The translations under genes and the position numbers were made by a program. The notes below the pieces were generated by a model, which was not told the DNA's origin, did not search any database, and saw only the letters and a list, made by a program, of their open reading frames with translations. A stretch of DNA of 59,958 nucleotides from Actinomycetota bacterium (GTDB lineage: Bacteria > Actinomycetota > Actinomycetes > Nanopelagicales > Nanopelagicaceae): positions 1 through 59,958 of the forward strand of contig VGAE01000008.1 of the NCBI GenBank assembly GCA_016870975.1, written 5' to 3'. Of this stretch, positions 29,689 through 38,747 are shown in pieces (positions within the stretch are counted from its first letter, which is position 1; each line of letters opens with the position of its first letter).

Positions 29689-31115
29689 CTCTCCACCATT
29701 CTCTTGATCTCTTCATCTAAACCTGGTCGATTTCCGAAACCTGCTATTTCGATCTTATTTCCGTTGCCTCTTACATAAATCCGACGTTGTCGGATAGAGA
29801 AAGAAAGTGCAGACATTAGGAAGGCAAAGATACTTCCAATTAGCGCCGCTTGCTTCCCGGGATCCTTTACTACTTGGAGATTTACCCACGGAACCACGCC
29901 ATTGAATGTGATTGATCCCACCCCATAGTCATAACTCTCACCTATTGATAAACCTTTTAAGCCAATCCGCTCCATCTCATCAGTATCGATTCGATAGACC
30001 GATTGCGGAACGCCAGAATCCATCTTCAAATCTCCTTGCCATACTGAGATCAATAATCGCGGATCGAGAAGTTCGGGAAAAGATGAGAAGCCGCCCCGCA
30101 CCTCATCACGCGCCGCAGTTGGAAAGAATGATGCGACAAATCCAATTTGTGGGTCCGCATCCGGAACTTTAATTGCTCCAATTGAAGTTAAGTTGGAATC
30201 CTGTGGCAAAAATGGCACCGGACCCTCAAATTTGATGAGACCAGTTTTATCTCGAACAGTCACAAGTGGTGAGAAACCATTTGCTTGCAAGTAAACGCGA
30301 GAATCTCCAAAGGTAAGCGGTTTATTGACTTTTACAATTCTCTCAACTGGTTTTGAATTAGGAGAATCGGTAACGGTCACCACCAAGGTGTAATCCAATG
30401 GCTGGCGAGTTTCCGCGTCATACTCGGCATCAAATTTCGCTGCAGTTATGGTAAATGGCGTCATCCGTTCAAGATTAAAAAAACGACCGGGCGCTAAATT
30501 GTCGTAACTAGTTGGAACATTTATAAAACGCTCGCCAATAGTGACAATAGCCTCGCCCCTCATTCCAAAGACGGAGCTCGCTCCTATTCCAAGTAGAACC
30601 ACAATCAACGAAAGATGAAAAAGTAAATTACCAGTCTCTCTTAGGTAGCCCTTCTCTGCGGAAATAGAGCGGCTATCTCTGGTGATTCGAAACCGATTAG
30701 CACGCAACCAATCCGCAGCACTGTCGAGCGTTCCATTTGCTTGCTGATAATTTTCAAATTGTTTTAACGAACTTGGAGCAGGTGCTGGTTTACGGAGCGC
30801 CTCTTTTGCATAATGCCATGAGCGAGGAGCTACACATCCAATAAGTGAAACAAAGAGAAGAATATAAATAGCAGAGAACCAGGGAGATCCGTAAACATCA
30901 AATAGGTAGAAACGATCTAGCCATTTGGCAAATTCAGGATTTGTCTCGAAATACTCTCGTACTTTTAGCGGGCTCTGCGTGCGTTGCGGATAGATGGAAC
31001 CAGGGATAGATGCCAATCCTAGAAGTAAGAGAAGTATCAGCGCATTTCTCATACTCGTAAGTTGGCGCCAGAGATAGCGAAGTGATGACGATCCTTGTAG
31101 TTCGGGCGCGCTCAT
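29685..31115 (-). CDS. resB: Cytochrome c biogenesis protein ResB (Ccs1)
   Basis: Partner of CcsB in System II. 476 residues with three N-terminal helices, a large extracytoplasmic domain and a last helix near 420. Motifs: LLLLGLASIPGSIYPQR, WFSAIYILLFVSLIGCVAPRSW, LLFHLSLIVVLLGIG. It overlaps ccdA by one base and ccsB by four. Confidence 0.93.
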   Translation of the reverse strand: MSAPELQGSSSLRYLWRQLTSMRNALILLLLLGLASIPGSIYPQRTQSPLKVREYFETNPEFAKWLDRFYLFDVYGSPWFSAIYILLFVSLIGCVAPRSWHYAKEALRKPAPAPSSLKQFENYQQANGTLDSAADWLRANRFRITRDSRSISAEKGYLRETGNLLFHLSLIVVLLGIGASSVFGMRGEAIVTIGERFINVPTSYDNLAPGRFFNLERMTPFTITAAKFDAEYDAETRQPLDYTLVVTVTDSPNSKPVERIVKVNKPLTFGDSRVYLQANGFSPLVTVRDKTGLIKFEGPVPFLPQDSNLTSIGAIKVPDADPQIGFVASFFPTAARDEVRGGFSSFPELLDPRLLISVWQGDLKMDSGVPQSVYRIDTDEMERIGLKGLSIGESYDYGVGSITFNGVVPWVNLQVVKDPGKQAALIGSIFAFLMSALSFSIRQRRIYVRGNGNKIEIAGFGNRPGLDEEIKRMVER

Positions 31116-31840
31116 CAGACCACCGGAATAAAATCGGAGATAGTGGTTCGAAGATCAACCATAAAAATTTCCCAGAGTCCGGTTACCTGTAAAAAGCCAA
31201 TTAATATCAGTAGTGATCCACCACAGATCGAGATTGTTTTGCTTCGCTTCGAAATAGAGTTCTGGATCGCTCGAGATTTATCAACAACTATAGCGAGTAT
31301 TAAAAACGGTGCTCCTAACCCGACGCAATACGCTAATGAAAGTATCGCACCTCGAAGCGCGCTCGCCTCCATAAAAGAAAGAGCTTGAACTGCGCCCAAG
31401 GTTGGGCCGATGCAAGGCGTCCAACCAAGACCAAACATGAAACCGAGAAGTGGTGCGCTCCAGATGCCACTTCGAGCTACAAAGGGCGCCTTAAATGAAC
31501 GATAAAACTTCTCTGGGAAAAGAAATATTGCGCCAAAGAAAATCGTAAGTGATCCCAAGAATCTAGCCAACCAATCAGCGCTTCCAATTATTCGCGCGCC
31601 CAATTCACCAAAGAGCGCACCATAGGAAATAAAAAGAAAGGAGAAACCCGAGATGAATAGCGTCGCCCCAAGAAAGACCCTTCGCCTCGTTGCGGCAACT
31701 CCACTTGTATAAGCGAGGTAGCCAGGAACTAATGGAATTACACAAGGAGATGCAAATGAGATTAAGCCAGCGATTAGCGCAACGGCTATAGCAATGAGTA
31801 TTCCGCCATCAAAAACTTGGTTTACGAAGTAATTACTCAT
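31115..31840 (-). CDS. ccdA: Thiol-disulfide transporter CcdA
   Basis: Six-helix DsbD/CcdA protein that carries reducing power across the membrane to keep the apocytochrome CxxCH cysteines reduced. The two redox cysteines are in SFASPCVIPLVPGY and GWTPCIGPTLGA. Start ATG 31840 (MSNYFVNQ) overlaps the resA stop as ATGAGTAA; the longest frame adds 17 codons inside resA. About 241 residues. Confidence 0.93.
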   Translation of the reverse strand: MSNYFVNQVFDGGILIAIAVALIAGLISFASPCVIPLVPGYLAYTSGVAATRRRVFLGATLFISGFSFLFISYGALFGELGARIIGSADWLARFLGSLTIFFGAIFLFPEKFYRSFKAPFVARSGIWSAPLLGFMFGLGWTPCIGPTLGAVQALSFMEASALRGAILSLAYCVGLGAPFLILAIVVDKSRAIQNSISKRSKTISICGGSLLILIGFLQVTGLWEIFMVDLRTTISDFIPVV

Positions 31841-32375
31841 TAGCAAGTCCTGTGAGTAATTCATCCATTTGGGAGTAAGTGATTTCCCCACTAACTCGCG
31901 CCGCTACTCTGCCTTGTTTATCAATCAGTAGCGTGGTCGGAATTGCATTAACACTGAGTTGTCCGGTGAAATCAATTAAGAGCGCATCATCTGTAATGGT
32001 CGGGTAGGTAATTCCAAATCTCTCCACAAATGCGCGCGCCGCAACAACAGTATCTCTTGTTAATACGCCAACGAACTGCGCTTCCGAATGAGCTTCTGAT
32101 AGATCTTGCAACGCAGGAGCTTCTGCTCTACATGGAGAGCACCAAGATGCCCAGACATTCATAACTTGAACTCTTCCTTTAGTAGCAGTGAAAGTGCCGC
32201 CATCAAGGGTTGGCCCCGTAATTAGCGGCGCGCTCTGCCTTGCATCTTCATTGATGGTTGTGACTATGCCATTTCCTGAGATAAAAGATTGTTCATTTGT
32301 TTCAAATTGTGTCCCAGAGTTACCGCAGGCCGTAAGTAAAAGAATAAGCGCAAAAACTCCAGAGATTCTTCTCAT
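31833..32375 (-). CDS. resA: ResA-like thioredoxin lipoprotein
   Basis: Extracytoplasmic thioredoxin-fold reductase likely acting on apocytochrome c. It has a lipoprotein signal peptide (MRRISGVF ... LLLTAC, Cys17 as the lipid site) and the redox motif WASWCSPCRAE near residue 95. 180 residues. Between pgm and ccdA, which fits reduction by CcdA. The symbol is by context; TlpA-like is equally accurate. Confidence 0.88.
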   Translation of the reverse strand: MRRISGVFALILLLTACGNSGTQFETNEQSFISGNGIVTTINEDARQSAPLITGPTLDGGTFTATKGRVQVMNVWASWCSPCRAEAPALQDLSEAHSEAQFVGVLTRDTVVAARAFVERFGITYPTITDDALLIDFTGQLSVNAIPTTLLIDKQGRVAARVSGEITYSQMDELLTGLANE

Positions 32376-33013
32376 CGTTTCACCGGCAAGAGATGACGAG
32401 CCGGTTCAGCATAAGTAAGACCTACAACGCGACCCGAAGCATCGAAATGAAAAGAGGTAACAGAGGCGAGCGAACATTTGCGGCGGCGCGGATCATGCAA
32501 TAACGGCCGTCCCTCTATCGAAGAGCGGAGAATCCAAATTGGAAGTTGATGCGAAACTACGAGCGCATCTTTTCCATTAGCTGCATCTCTCGCTGCCGCA
32601 ATCGCTGCCTGCATCCGCACAATCTGTTCTTTATAAGGCTCACCCCAAGATGGTCGCCACGGATTCCAAAGATGGCGCCAAGCTTTTGGTTGGCGCAACA
32701 CACCATCGCCAACGCCAAATGGTTTTCCTTCAAAGATATTGGCCGCTTCAATCAATCGATCATCGCTCTTTATTGAGATTCCATGAGCGGTAGCGATGGG
32801 AGTTGCGGTCTGTTGTGCTCGCTCTAACGGAGAAGAGTGAATTGCACCTAACGATAATTCTTTTGACCAATTAGCTACAGCTTCGGCCATCGCAAGGCCG
32901 CGCTCGGATAAGCGCCAACCAGGCTGTCTTCCATAAAGGATGCTCTCAGGATTATGGACCTCGCCATGGCGCACAACATGGACGCTTGATGAAATCGCGT
33001 TCGGCTCGCTCAT
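32372..33013 (-). CDS. Histidine phosphatase (phosphoglycerate mutase family)
   Basis: The catalytic RHG motif is in VVRHGEVHNPES; a second histidine lies in VVSHQLPIW and the acidic residue is in the SSPLERAQQTA region. Start taken at ATG 33013 (MSEPNAISS), 7 bases after a TATGCT box; the longer frame to 33064 has no support and abuts the divergent gene. 213 residues. In many actinobacteria such a gene heads the resA-ccdA-resB-ccsB operon, but its substrate is unknown. Confidence 0.87.
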   Translation of the reverse strand: MSEPNAISSSVHVVRHGEVHNPESILYGRQPGWRLSERGLAMAEAVANWSKELSLGAIHSSPLERAQQTATPIATAHGISIKSDDRLIEAANIFEGKPFGVGDGVLRQPKAWRHLWNPWRPSWGEPYKEQIVRMQAAIAAARDAANGKDALVVSHQLPIWILRSSIEGRPLLHDPRRRKCSLASVTSFHFDASGRVVGLTYAEPARHLLPVKR

Positions 33014-33020
33014 ATAGATA

Positions 33021-33026
33021 AGCATA
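33021..33026 (-). promoter_or_regulatory. -10 box of the histidine phosphatase/res operon, leaderless type
   Basis: TATGCT on the minus strand, then 7 bases, then ATG 33013. It decides the start codon of the operon's first gene. Confidence 0.55.
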
Positions 33027-33052
33027 AACGAGAATGCTTTAGGTGGTTTCGT

Positions 33053-33058
33053 TACTGT
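33053..33058 (+). promoter_or_regulatory. -10 box of the HAD gene, leaderless type
   Basis: TACTGT, then TCCCAC, then ATG 33065. Together with the divergent box at 33021-33026 it fits two promoters into 51 bases. Confidence 0.55.
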
Positions 33059-33064
33059 TCCCAC

Positions 33065-33814
33065 ATGCCACGTATCGCATTCTTTGATGTAGATAACACT
33101 CTTACGCGTGGTTCAACTCTCTATTTTCTTGGTAAAGGTATGTATGAGAGAGGTTTCTTTACTAAGCGCGATATCGGCGCCTGGGTACTTGCAAATATTA
33201 GATTTCGCATGACGGGAACTGAGAAATCTGAAGTGATTGCGCGCTTTCAGAAATCTGCAACTGATTTTATTGCCGGACATAAGGTCGATGAGATTAGAAA
33301 AATCGGAGAAGAGATATACACCGAGTTTGTCTCTCCCTCGCTTTGGGATGGAACTATGGCGATCGCACGGCGACATCTTAATGCTGGTGACGAAGTTTGG
33401 TTAGTCACTGCATCTCCGCAAGATTTCGCGGAATTAATCGCTGAAAAGTTGGGCTTCACTGGAGCGCTTGGAACGCAAGCTGAAACAAAAGATGGAAAGT
33501 ACACCGGTGAATTAATTGGCCCGCTGCTTCATGGAAAAGAGAAAGCTAAAGCAGTTACAAAGCTTACAAACGATCGAAGAATAGATATCAATGGTTGTTT
33601 TGCTTACTCAGATTCACATAATGACTTACCACTGCTCAACACCGTAGGACATCCGAATGCCATAAACCCCGATGCCAAACTTCGAATTATCTCATTTTCT
33701 TCTGGTTGGCCGGTACATGATTTTCGCAGACTTCGTTGGTTAAATAGATATATCGGTCCATTAGTTAGTCGGATTGCTGGTTTCTGGGCTTACCTCACTG
33801 CGGGCAAGAAATAG
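33065..33814 (+). CDS. HAD-IB family phosphatase (SerB-like)
   Basis: HAD phosphatase with motif I FFDVDNTLTRG (nucleophile Asp8), motif II VTASPQD, and motif III AYSDSHNDLPLL. The 249-residue length and the LGKGMYERGFFTKRDI cap match the HAD-IB/SerB-like group that often lies near phospholipid or cell-wall genes. The substrate is not predictable. A basic hydrophobic C-terminus (residues 225-249) may associate with the membrane. Confidence 0.88.
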   Translation: MPRIAFFDVDNTLTRGSTLYFLGKGMYERGFFTKRDIGAWVLANIRFRMTGTEKSEVIARFQKSATDFIAGHKVDEIRKIGEEIYTEFVSPSLWDGTMAIARRHLNAGDEVWLVTASPQDFAELIAEKLGFTGALGTQAETKDGKYTGELIGPLLHGKEKAKAVTKLTNDRRIDINGCFAYSDSHNDLPLLNTVGHPNAINPDAKLRIISFSSGWPVHDFRRLRWLNRYIGPLVSRIAGFWAYLTAGKK

Positions 33815-33832
33815 CGGTAATGTTAGCCAGTT

Positions 33833-36025
33833 ATGTCGCTTCCCGAATCAATTCATGCTGTCGTAGGCACGACCTTTGCTGATGAATTGCGCGCTCGCAG
33901 CGATGCTGAATTGGTAAGACTCTTTGAGCTCCGCCCCGACCTAATCACGCCGATACCCGCGGATATTACATCGCTCGCAACTCGCGCCACTTCAGCGCCT
34001 AGTTTGATTAGAGCTATTGAATCGCTAAACCGTTGGCAGCTAAACCTTCTTGAAGCCTGTGCGATTTTTGAAAACACATTTACTCCAAATGAAGTAATTG
34101 AATTAACGCACGCTGCCGCAAAAGGAGCTCTCGAAGATCTCTGGTTACTAGGTCTGCTTTATCGAGATGGTAAGAAATATCGGACGCAGCGCGCCGTAAA
34201 AGATATCTTGGGGGCAAACATTGCTGGTCTTGGTCCAAGTGTTGCCAAAGCGATTGATTTTAAATCTCTAAGAATGGCTCCCGCAGGCGCTTTTGAGTTA
34301 TTGGAAAAACTCACTTGGGGTCCGCCCAAAGGCCAGGTTGAGGATATTCATAAGAAGGGCACTCCGATTGAGTGGCTACTTAAGAATTACTTTCTAATCC
34401 CTGTGGATTCTCAAACTGTTCTATTGCCCCGCGAAGTAGCGCTTCACTTGCGAGAAGGAAAGTTATTTAAGAGCCTCTCGCCAGATGAGCCCAAAGTTAT
34501 TGGAAAGAAGAGAAGCTCTAGTGAAATAGATAGAGCTGCGGTGGCCGCTATCACCTCACTACTTCGCCTGATTAGTGAACTCTTGAATTACTGGGCAGAA
34601 GAGACGCCGATTGCTATTCAATCCGGTGGTATTGGAATTAGAGATCTTAAGAAGGCTGCGGAACATCTTGGAGTAAGTGAAGATGAGACAGCATTTTTAG
34701 CAGAGCTCGCTTATCAAATTGCAATTCTAACTATTGAACCAGATGGTCGAATATTGCCAAATGCAAACTTTGATGTATTCCTTACCAAGAGTTATGAAGC
34801 GCAGTGGCGTGAAATAGTTGAAACCTGGCGTGACATCTCAAGAGTCGCTGGTTTAATCGGCAGAACAGATTCAAGAAATATCGCAGCGTTAGGAATAGAA
34901 CTAGATCGTCCAAATGCCCCCAAGATTCGCCGACATATTCTTGAAATTCTGGAAAGCCACCAAAACATCGCACCCGAATTGGCCGAGTTAATTTCGACTG
35001 TTGCTTGGCGCTATCCTCATCGTAAAACACTTAACATTAAAGAATTTACTGGATGGACTGTTCGTGAGGCAGAGTGGTTAGGTGTAACTGGTGCCGGCGC
35101 CCTCTCCTCATTTGCAAAAAAACTTATTAATGACGAGAAGAGAATTGGACTTGATAGCGCGCTACCAGAGCCGGTAGATCACATCTTGATTCAAGGAGAT
35201 AACACCGCAATTGCACCGGGCCCACTGACGGTAGAGGTTGCCCGCCACCTTTCTACCTTCGCTGATATTGAAAGTCGCGGTAGCGCTACCGTTTATCGAT
35301 TTAGTGAGAGCTCAATTCGCCGTGGGCTGGACCATGGACATACTGGTGAAGAGATCCGTAATTTTCTTAAAGAGAGTTCCAAGACACCAATTCCACAACC
35401 TCTCGATTACCTGATCACAGATGTCTCACGTAAACATGGAAGGCTTCGGGTTGGCTACGCAAATTGTTATATTCGTTGTGACGACGAAAGCGTAATCGCA
35501 GCGATCCTAAAAGATAAAAAGTTAGAACATTTAAGGTTGCGCCAGATTGCGCCTTACGTATTAATTGGCGATGCCGAAAGCGGCGACATGATGGAAGAAC
35601 TTCGCGATTCCGGTTACTTTCCCTCTGGCGAAAACGGTCAAGGAGCGGTGATTCAACTTCCGGTTTCATTACGTGCTAAGTCGCGCCCAAAACCTCCGAG
35701 ATTAATTGGAGATTTTCAGACTCCGAGTAAGGAAATTATGGGAATGGCCCTTAAAGCATTGAGAACTGGCGAGCGAAGCGGCGCTAAAGGTTCTAGCGGT
35801 GAAATCCCGAGAAATAGCGCCAGCCAAACTCTGGAGATTCTCAATGAGTACCGTGGAAAAGGAGTCGCACTCCAGATTGGTTATGCAGATACAAATGGCG
35901 CGGTCTCAATACGAACTATTGACCCGATTTCAATATCGTTAGGAACCTTGGTCGCCCGTGACCATATGACCAATGGCGTTACTCCATTCAAGATTGCGCG
36001 AATTACCGGAGTCACGGTCTCATGA
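33833..36025 (+). CDS. Helicase-associated (XPB/Ssl2-like, helicase_C_3) domain protein
   Basis: 730 residues without Walker motifs. It resembles the actinobacterial helicase-C-domain proteins encoded beside XPB (the pair in M. tuberculosis is Rv0862c with ercc3). It has an N-terminal winged-helix-like region (about 30-130) and a C-terminal part ending in a WYL-like beta segment (GKGVALQIGYADTNGAVSIRTIDPIS). A role as a partner of the helicase is inferred from context. A -10-like TAATGT lies 9 bases before the ATG. Confidence 0.82.
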   Translation: MSLPESIHAVVGTTFADELRARSDAELVRLFELRPDLITPIPADITSLATRATSAPSLIRAIESLNRWQLNLLEACAIFENTFTPNEVIELTHAAAKGALEDLWLLGLLYRDGKKYRTQRAVKDILGANIAGLGPSVAKAIDFKSLRMAPAGAFELLEKLTWGPPKGQVEDIHKKGTPIEWLLKNYFLIPVDSQTVLLPREVALHLREGKLFKSLSPDEPKVIGKKRSSSEIDRAAVAAITSLLRLISELLNYWAEETPIAIQSGGIGIRDLKKAAEHLGVSEDETAFLAELAYQIAILTIEPDGRILPNANFDVFLTKSYEAQWREIVETWRDISRVAGLIGRTDSRNIAALGIELDRPNAPKIRRHILEILESHQNIAPELAELISTVAWRYPHRKTLNIKEFTGWTVREAEWLGVTGAGALSSFAKKLINDEKRIGLDSALPEPVDHILIQGDNTAIAPGPLTVEVARHLSTFADIESRGSATVYRFSESSIRRGLDHGHTGEEIRNFLKESSKTPIPQPLDYLITDVSRKHGRLRVGYANCYIRCDDESVIAAILKDKKLEHLRLRQIAPYVLIGDAESGDMMEELRDSGYFPSGENGQGAVIQLPVSLRAKSRPKPPRLIGDFQTPSKEIMGMALKALRTGERSGAKGSSGEIPRNSASQTLEILNEYRGKGVALQIGYADTNGAVSIRTIDPISISLGTLVARDHMTNGVTPFKIARITGVTVS

Positions 36026-37107
36026 ATTTAAGGCAGACTATCCCTATGGAAATGTTGGAAGATCTTCGCGCGCTTGTTGAATGCGAGAGTCCAACGGAAG
36101 ATCTGGCCGCTTGCCGAAAAGTCATCGAACTCTCTAAGAGATTAGGTAAGAAAGTTACTAGAAAAGATGCGGAAGTTTTTGATGAGAATGGAAGGCCGAT
36201 TTTCTGGCTCGGCTCAAAGAACCCAAAAGTAGTTCTGCTCTGTCATCTTGATACCGTCTGGCCAATTGGATCATTTACACCGCTCTGGGAAGTTAAGGGT
36301 GAGATCGCCCGGGGTCCTGGTTGTTACGACATGAAAGCTGGATTTATCCAAGCTCTCTACGCCATGAAAGAACTAGATCATGAAAAAGTTGCGTTAATTG
36401 GAACCACCGATGAAGAAACCGGATCGAAAACCTCGCGTCCTTTAATAGAAAGAGTTAGCAAAGGCGCTAGCGCGGTTCTTGTTCTGGAATCTGCCATAGA
36501 TGGGAAGGTAAAGGTTGGTCGAAAAGGTACGGCGATGTATCGAATCACCATTCATGGTCGCGCCGCACATGCTGGTTTAGAGCCAGAAAAAGGAGTTAAT
36601 GCCGCCGTTGAAATTGCCAAGATCGTTGAGCAAGTAATCAAAATGGCCGACCCGTCAACTGGAACCACAGTGGTACCAACTTTGATGAAATCTGGAACCA
36701 CAACAAATACCGTGCCAGCGCTCGCAACTCTAGAGATTGATGCACGCTCCTTCCAAGTAAAAGAGATGGAGCGAGTTGAAGGTGAAATCAAAGCGCTAAA
36801 GCCATCTCACCCCGAGGCCAAAATTGAAATTAGTGGCGGGATTAATCGACCACCATTAGAAAAGAGATCCACAAATGAATTAATGAAGCTCTGTGAGGCT
36901 TCCGCAAAGAGGCTAGGTATCGATATTGGTTCCGCAATTGTTGGCGGTGCTAGTGATGGAAACTTTGCTGGAATTCATACCCGGGTCCTAGATGGACTAG
37001 GAGCAGTTGGAAGTGGCGCTCACGCACTCGCCGAAAATGTCTCTATCCCACACTTGGAAGAGCGATCTAAGTTATTAGTTGAATTAGTCCGTGAGATTTT
37101 GAAATGA
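36022..37107 (+). CDS. M20 family zinc peptidase (carboxypeptidase G2-like)
   Basis: Di-zinc hydrolase with the expected ligands: His in LLCHLDTVWP, Asp in GCYDMKAG, the Glu pair in TTDEETGS, and His in GSGAHALAEN near the C-terminus. The dimerisation lid lies at about 175-285 (RAAHAGLEPEKGVNAAVE). 361 residues, the CPG2-type length, with no signal peptide, so cytoplasmic. It overlaps both flanking helicase genes by 4 bases, so it is co-translated with them. The substrate is unknown. Confidence 0.9.
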   Translation: MNLRQTIPMEMLEDLRALVECESPTEDLAACRKVIELSKRLGKKVTRKDAEVFDENGRPIFWLGSKNPKVVLLCHLDTVWPIGSFTPLWEVKGEIARGPGCYDMKAGFIQALYAMKELDHEKVALIGTTDEETGSKTSRPLIERVSKGASAVLVLESAIDGKVKVGRKGTAMYRITIHGRAAHAGLEPEKGVNAAVEIAKIVEQVIKMADPSTGTTVVPTLMKSGTTTNTVPALATLEIDARSFQVKEMERVEGEIKALKPSHPEAKIEISGGINRPPLEKRSTNELMKLCEASAKRLGIDIGSAIVGGASDGNFAGIHTRVLDGLGAVGSGAHALAENVSIPHLEERSKLLVELVREILK

Positions 37108-38747
37108 GTGATGGTCCGCTAATCGTCCAGAGCGATAAGACGCTCTTACTTGATATTGATCATCCGCTTTCGACTGATTGTCGACGCGCAATTGCTCCCT
37201 TTGCTGAGTTAGAGAAATCGCCGGAACATATTCACACATATCGTTTGACTTCGTTAGGACTTTGGAACTCGAGAGCTGCCGGACATGATGCTGAACAGGT
37301 TATCGATACTTTATTGAAATATTCTCGCTACGCAGTTCCTAATGCCCTTCTTATTGATGTCGCTGAAACGATGGGACGCTACGGAAGATTGCGCCTGGAA
37401 TCTCACCCAGTTCATGGATTGGTTCTAATTTCAAATGATGTTGCCGTTCTGCAAGAGGTAATTCGTGCAAAGAAAGTTGCACCACTTCTTGGAGCACGTA
37501 TTGATGATGAGACGATTACCGTTCATCCCAGTCAACGTGGTCACCTAAAGCAAGCTCTCTTGCGACTTGGTTGGCCCGCTGAAGATTTCGCAGGTTATGT
37601 CGATGGACAATCTCACGCCATCGCTCTTAAAGAAGATGGTTGGAAACTTCGCGAATATCAAAAACTTGCTGCTGAAGGATTCTGGCACGGTGGTTCTGGC
37701 GTAGTAGTTCTTCCCTGTGGCGCTGGCAAAACGCTAGTCGGCGCTGCTGCAATGGCACACGCACAAGCAACAACGCTGATTCTGGTTACTAATACTGTTG
37801 CTGCCCGCCAATGGCGCGGTGAACTCTTACGAAGAACCACTCTTAATGAGGATGAAATTGGTGAGTACTCCGGTGCCAAGAAAGAAATACGTCCGGTAAC
37901 TATCGCTACCTACCAAGTGATGACAACTCGCAAACAAGGTGTTTATGCCCACCTCGATCTCTTTGATTCTCATGATTGGGGTTTAATAATTTATGACGAA
38001 GTACATCTTCTTCCTGCCCCAATCTTCCGATTTACCGCAGATATCCAATCTCGCCGCCGCCTCGGATTAACCGCAACTTTGGTTAGAGAAGATGGCATGG
38101 AAGGTGAGGTCTTTTCGCTTATTGGGCCAAAGAGATTTGATGTTCCATGGAAAGAGATTGAAGCCCAGGGCTATATCGCTCCCGCTGATTGCATTGAGGT
38201 CCGAGTAACTCTCACTGATCACGAACGACTCACTTACGCCACCGCAGAACAAGAGGATAAATACCGCTCCTGTTCGACAACGGAAACTAAGAGGAAAATT
38301 GTTCTTGCGCTAGCAAAGAAACACGCTGAAGATCAAACTCTGATTATTGGACAATATATAAACCAGATTGATGAGTTATCAGGTGATTTGGGTGTGCCAA
38401 TAGTAAAGGGAGAGACCCCGGTAAAAGAACGCGAAGAATTATTCGCAAAGTTTCGTTCGGGTGAACTTAAATGTCTGGTTGTGTCAAAAGTCGCGAACTT
38501 CTCAATAGACCTGCCGGAAGCCTCGGTTGCAATTCAAGTCTCTGGAACTTTTGGTTCCCGCCAAGAAGAAGCACAACGCCTTGGTCGAATCCTCCGCCCT
38601 AAATCCGATGGAAGAACTGCTCGGTTCTACTCAGTCGTTGCTCGAGACACTATTGATCAAGATTTCGCACAAAACCGCCAACGATTCTTAGCCGAGCAAG
38701 GTTATTCTTATCGAATAATTGATGCCGATGAAGTTCTACGCTCTTAG
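37104..38747 (+). CDS. DNA repair helicase XPB (Ercc3-type)
   Basis: SF2 3'-5' helicase, 547 residues. Walker A is GAGKT with Lys209, Walker B is DEVH at 298-301, motif III is LGLTATLVRED, and motif VI is QEEAQRLGRILRP. An N-terminal damage-recognition-like domain (about 1-150) precedes the core, as in the bacterial XPB of mycobacteria. The partner protein is two genes upstream. The 4-base end overlap with proC is convergent. Confidence 0.93.
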   Translation: MSDGPLIVQSDKTLLLDIDHPLSTDCRRAIAPFAELEKSPEHIHTYRLTSLGLWNSRAAGHDAEQVIDTLLKYSRYAVPNALLIDVAETMGRYGRLRLESHPVHGLVLISNDVAVLQEVIRAKKVAPLLGARIDDETITVHPSQRGHLKQALLRLGWPAEDFAGYVDGQSHAIALKEDGWKLREYQKLAAEGFWHGGSGVVVLPCGAGKTLVGAAAMAHAQATTLILVTNTVAARQWRGELLRRTTLNEDEIGEYSGAKKEIRPVTIATYQVMTTRKQGVYAHLDLFDSHDWGLIIYDEVHLLPAPIFRFTADIQSRRRLGLTATLVREDGMEGEVFSLIGPKRFDVPWKEIEAQGYIAPADCIEVRVTLTDHERLTYATAEQEDKYRSCSTTETKRKIVLALAKKHAEDQTLIIGQYINQIDELSGDLGVPIVKGETPVKEREELFAKFRSGELKCLVVSKVANFSIDLPEASVAIQVSGTFGSRQEEAQRLGRILRPKSDGRTARFYSVVARDTIDQDFAQNRQRFLAEQGYSYRIIDADEVLRS

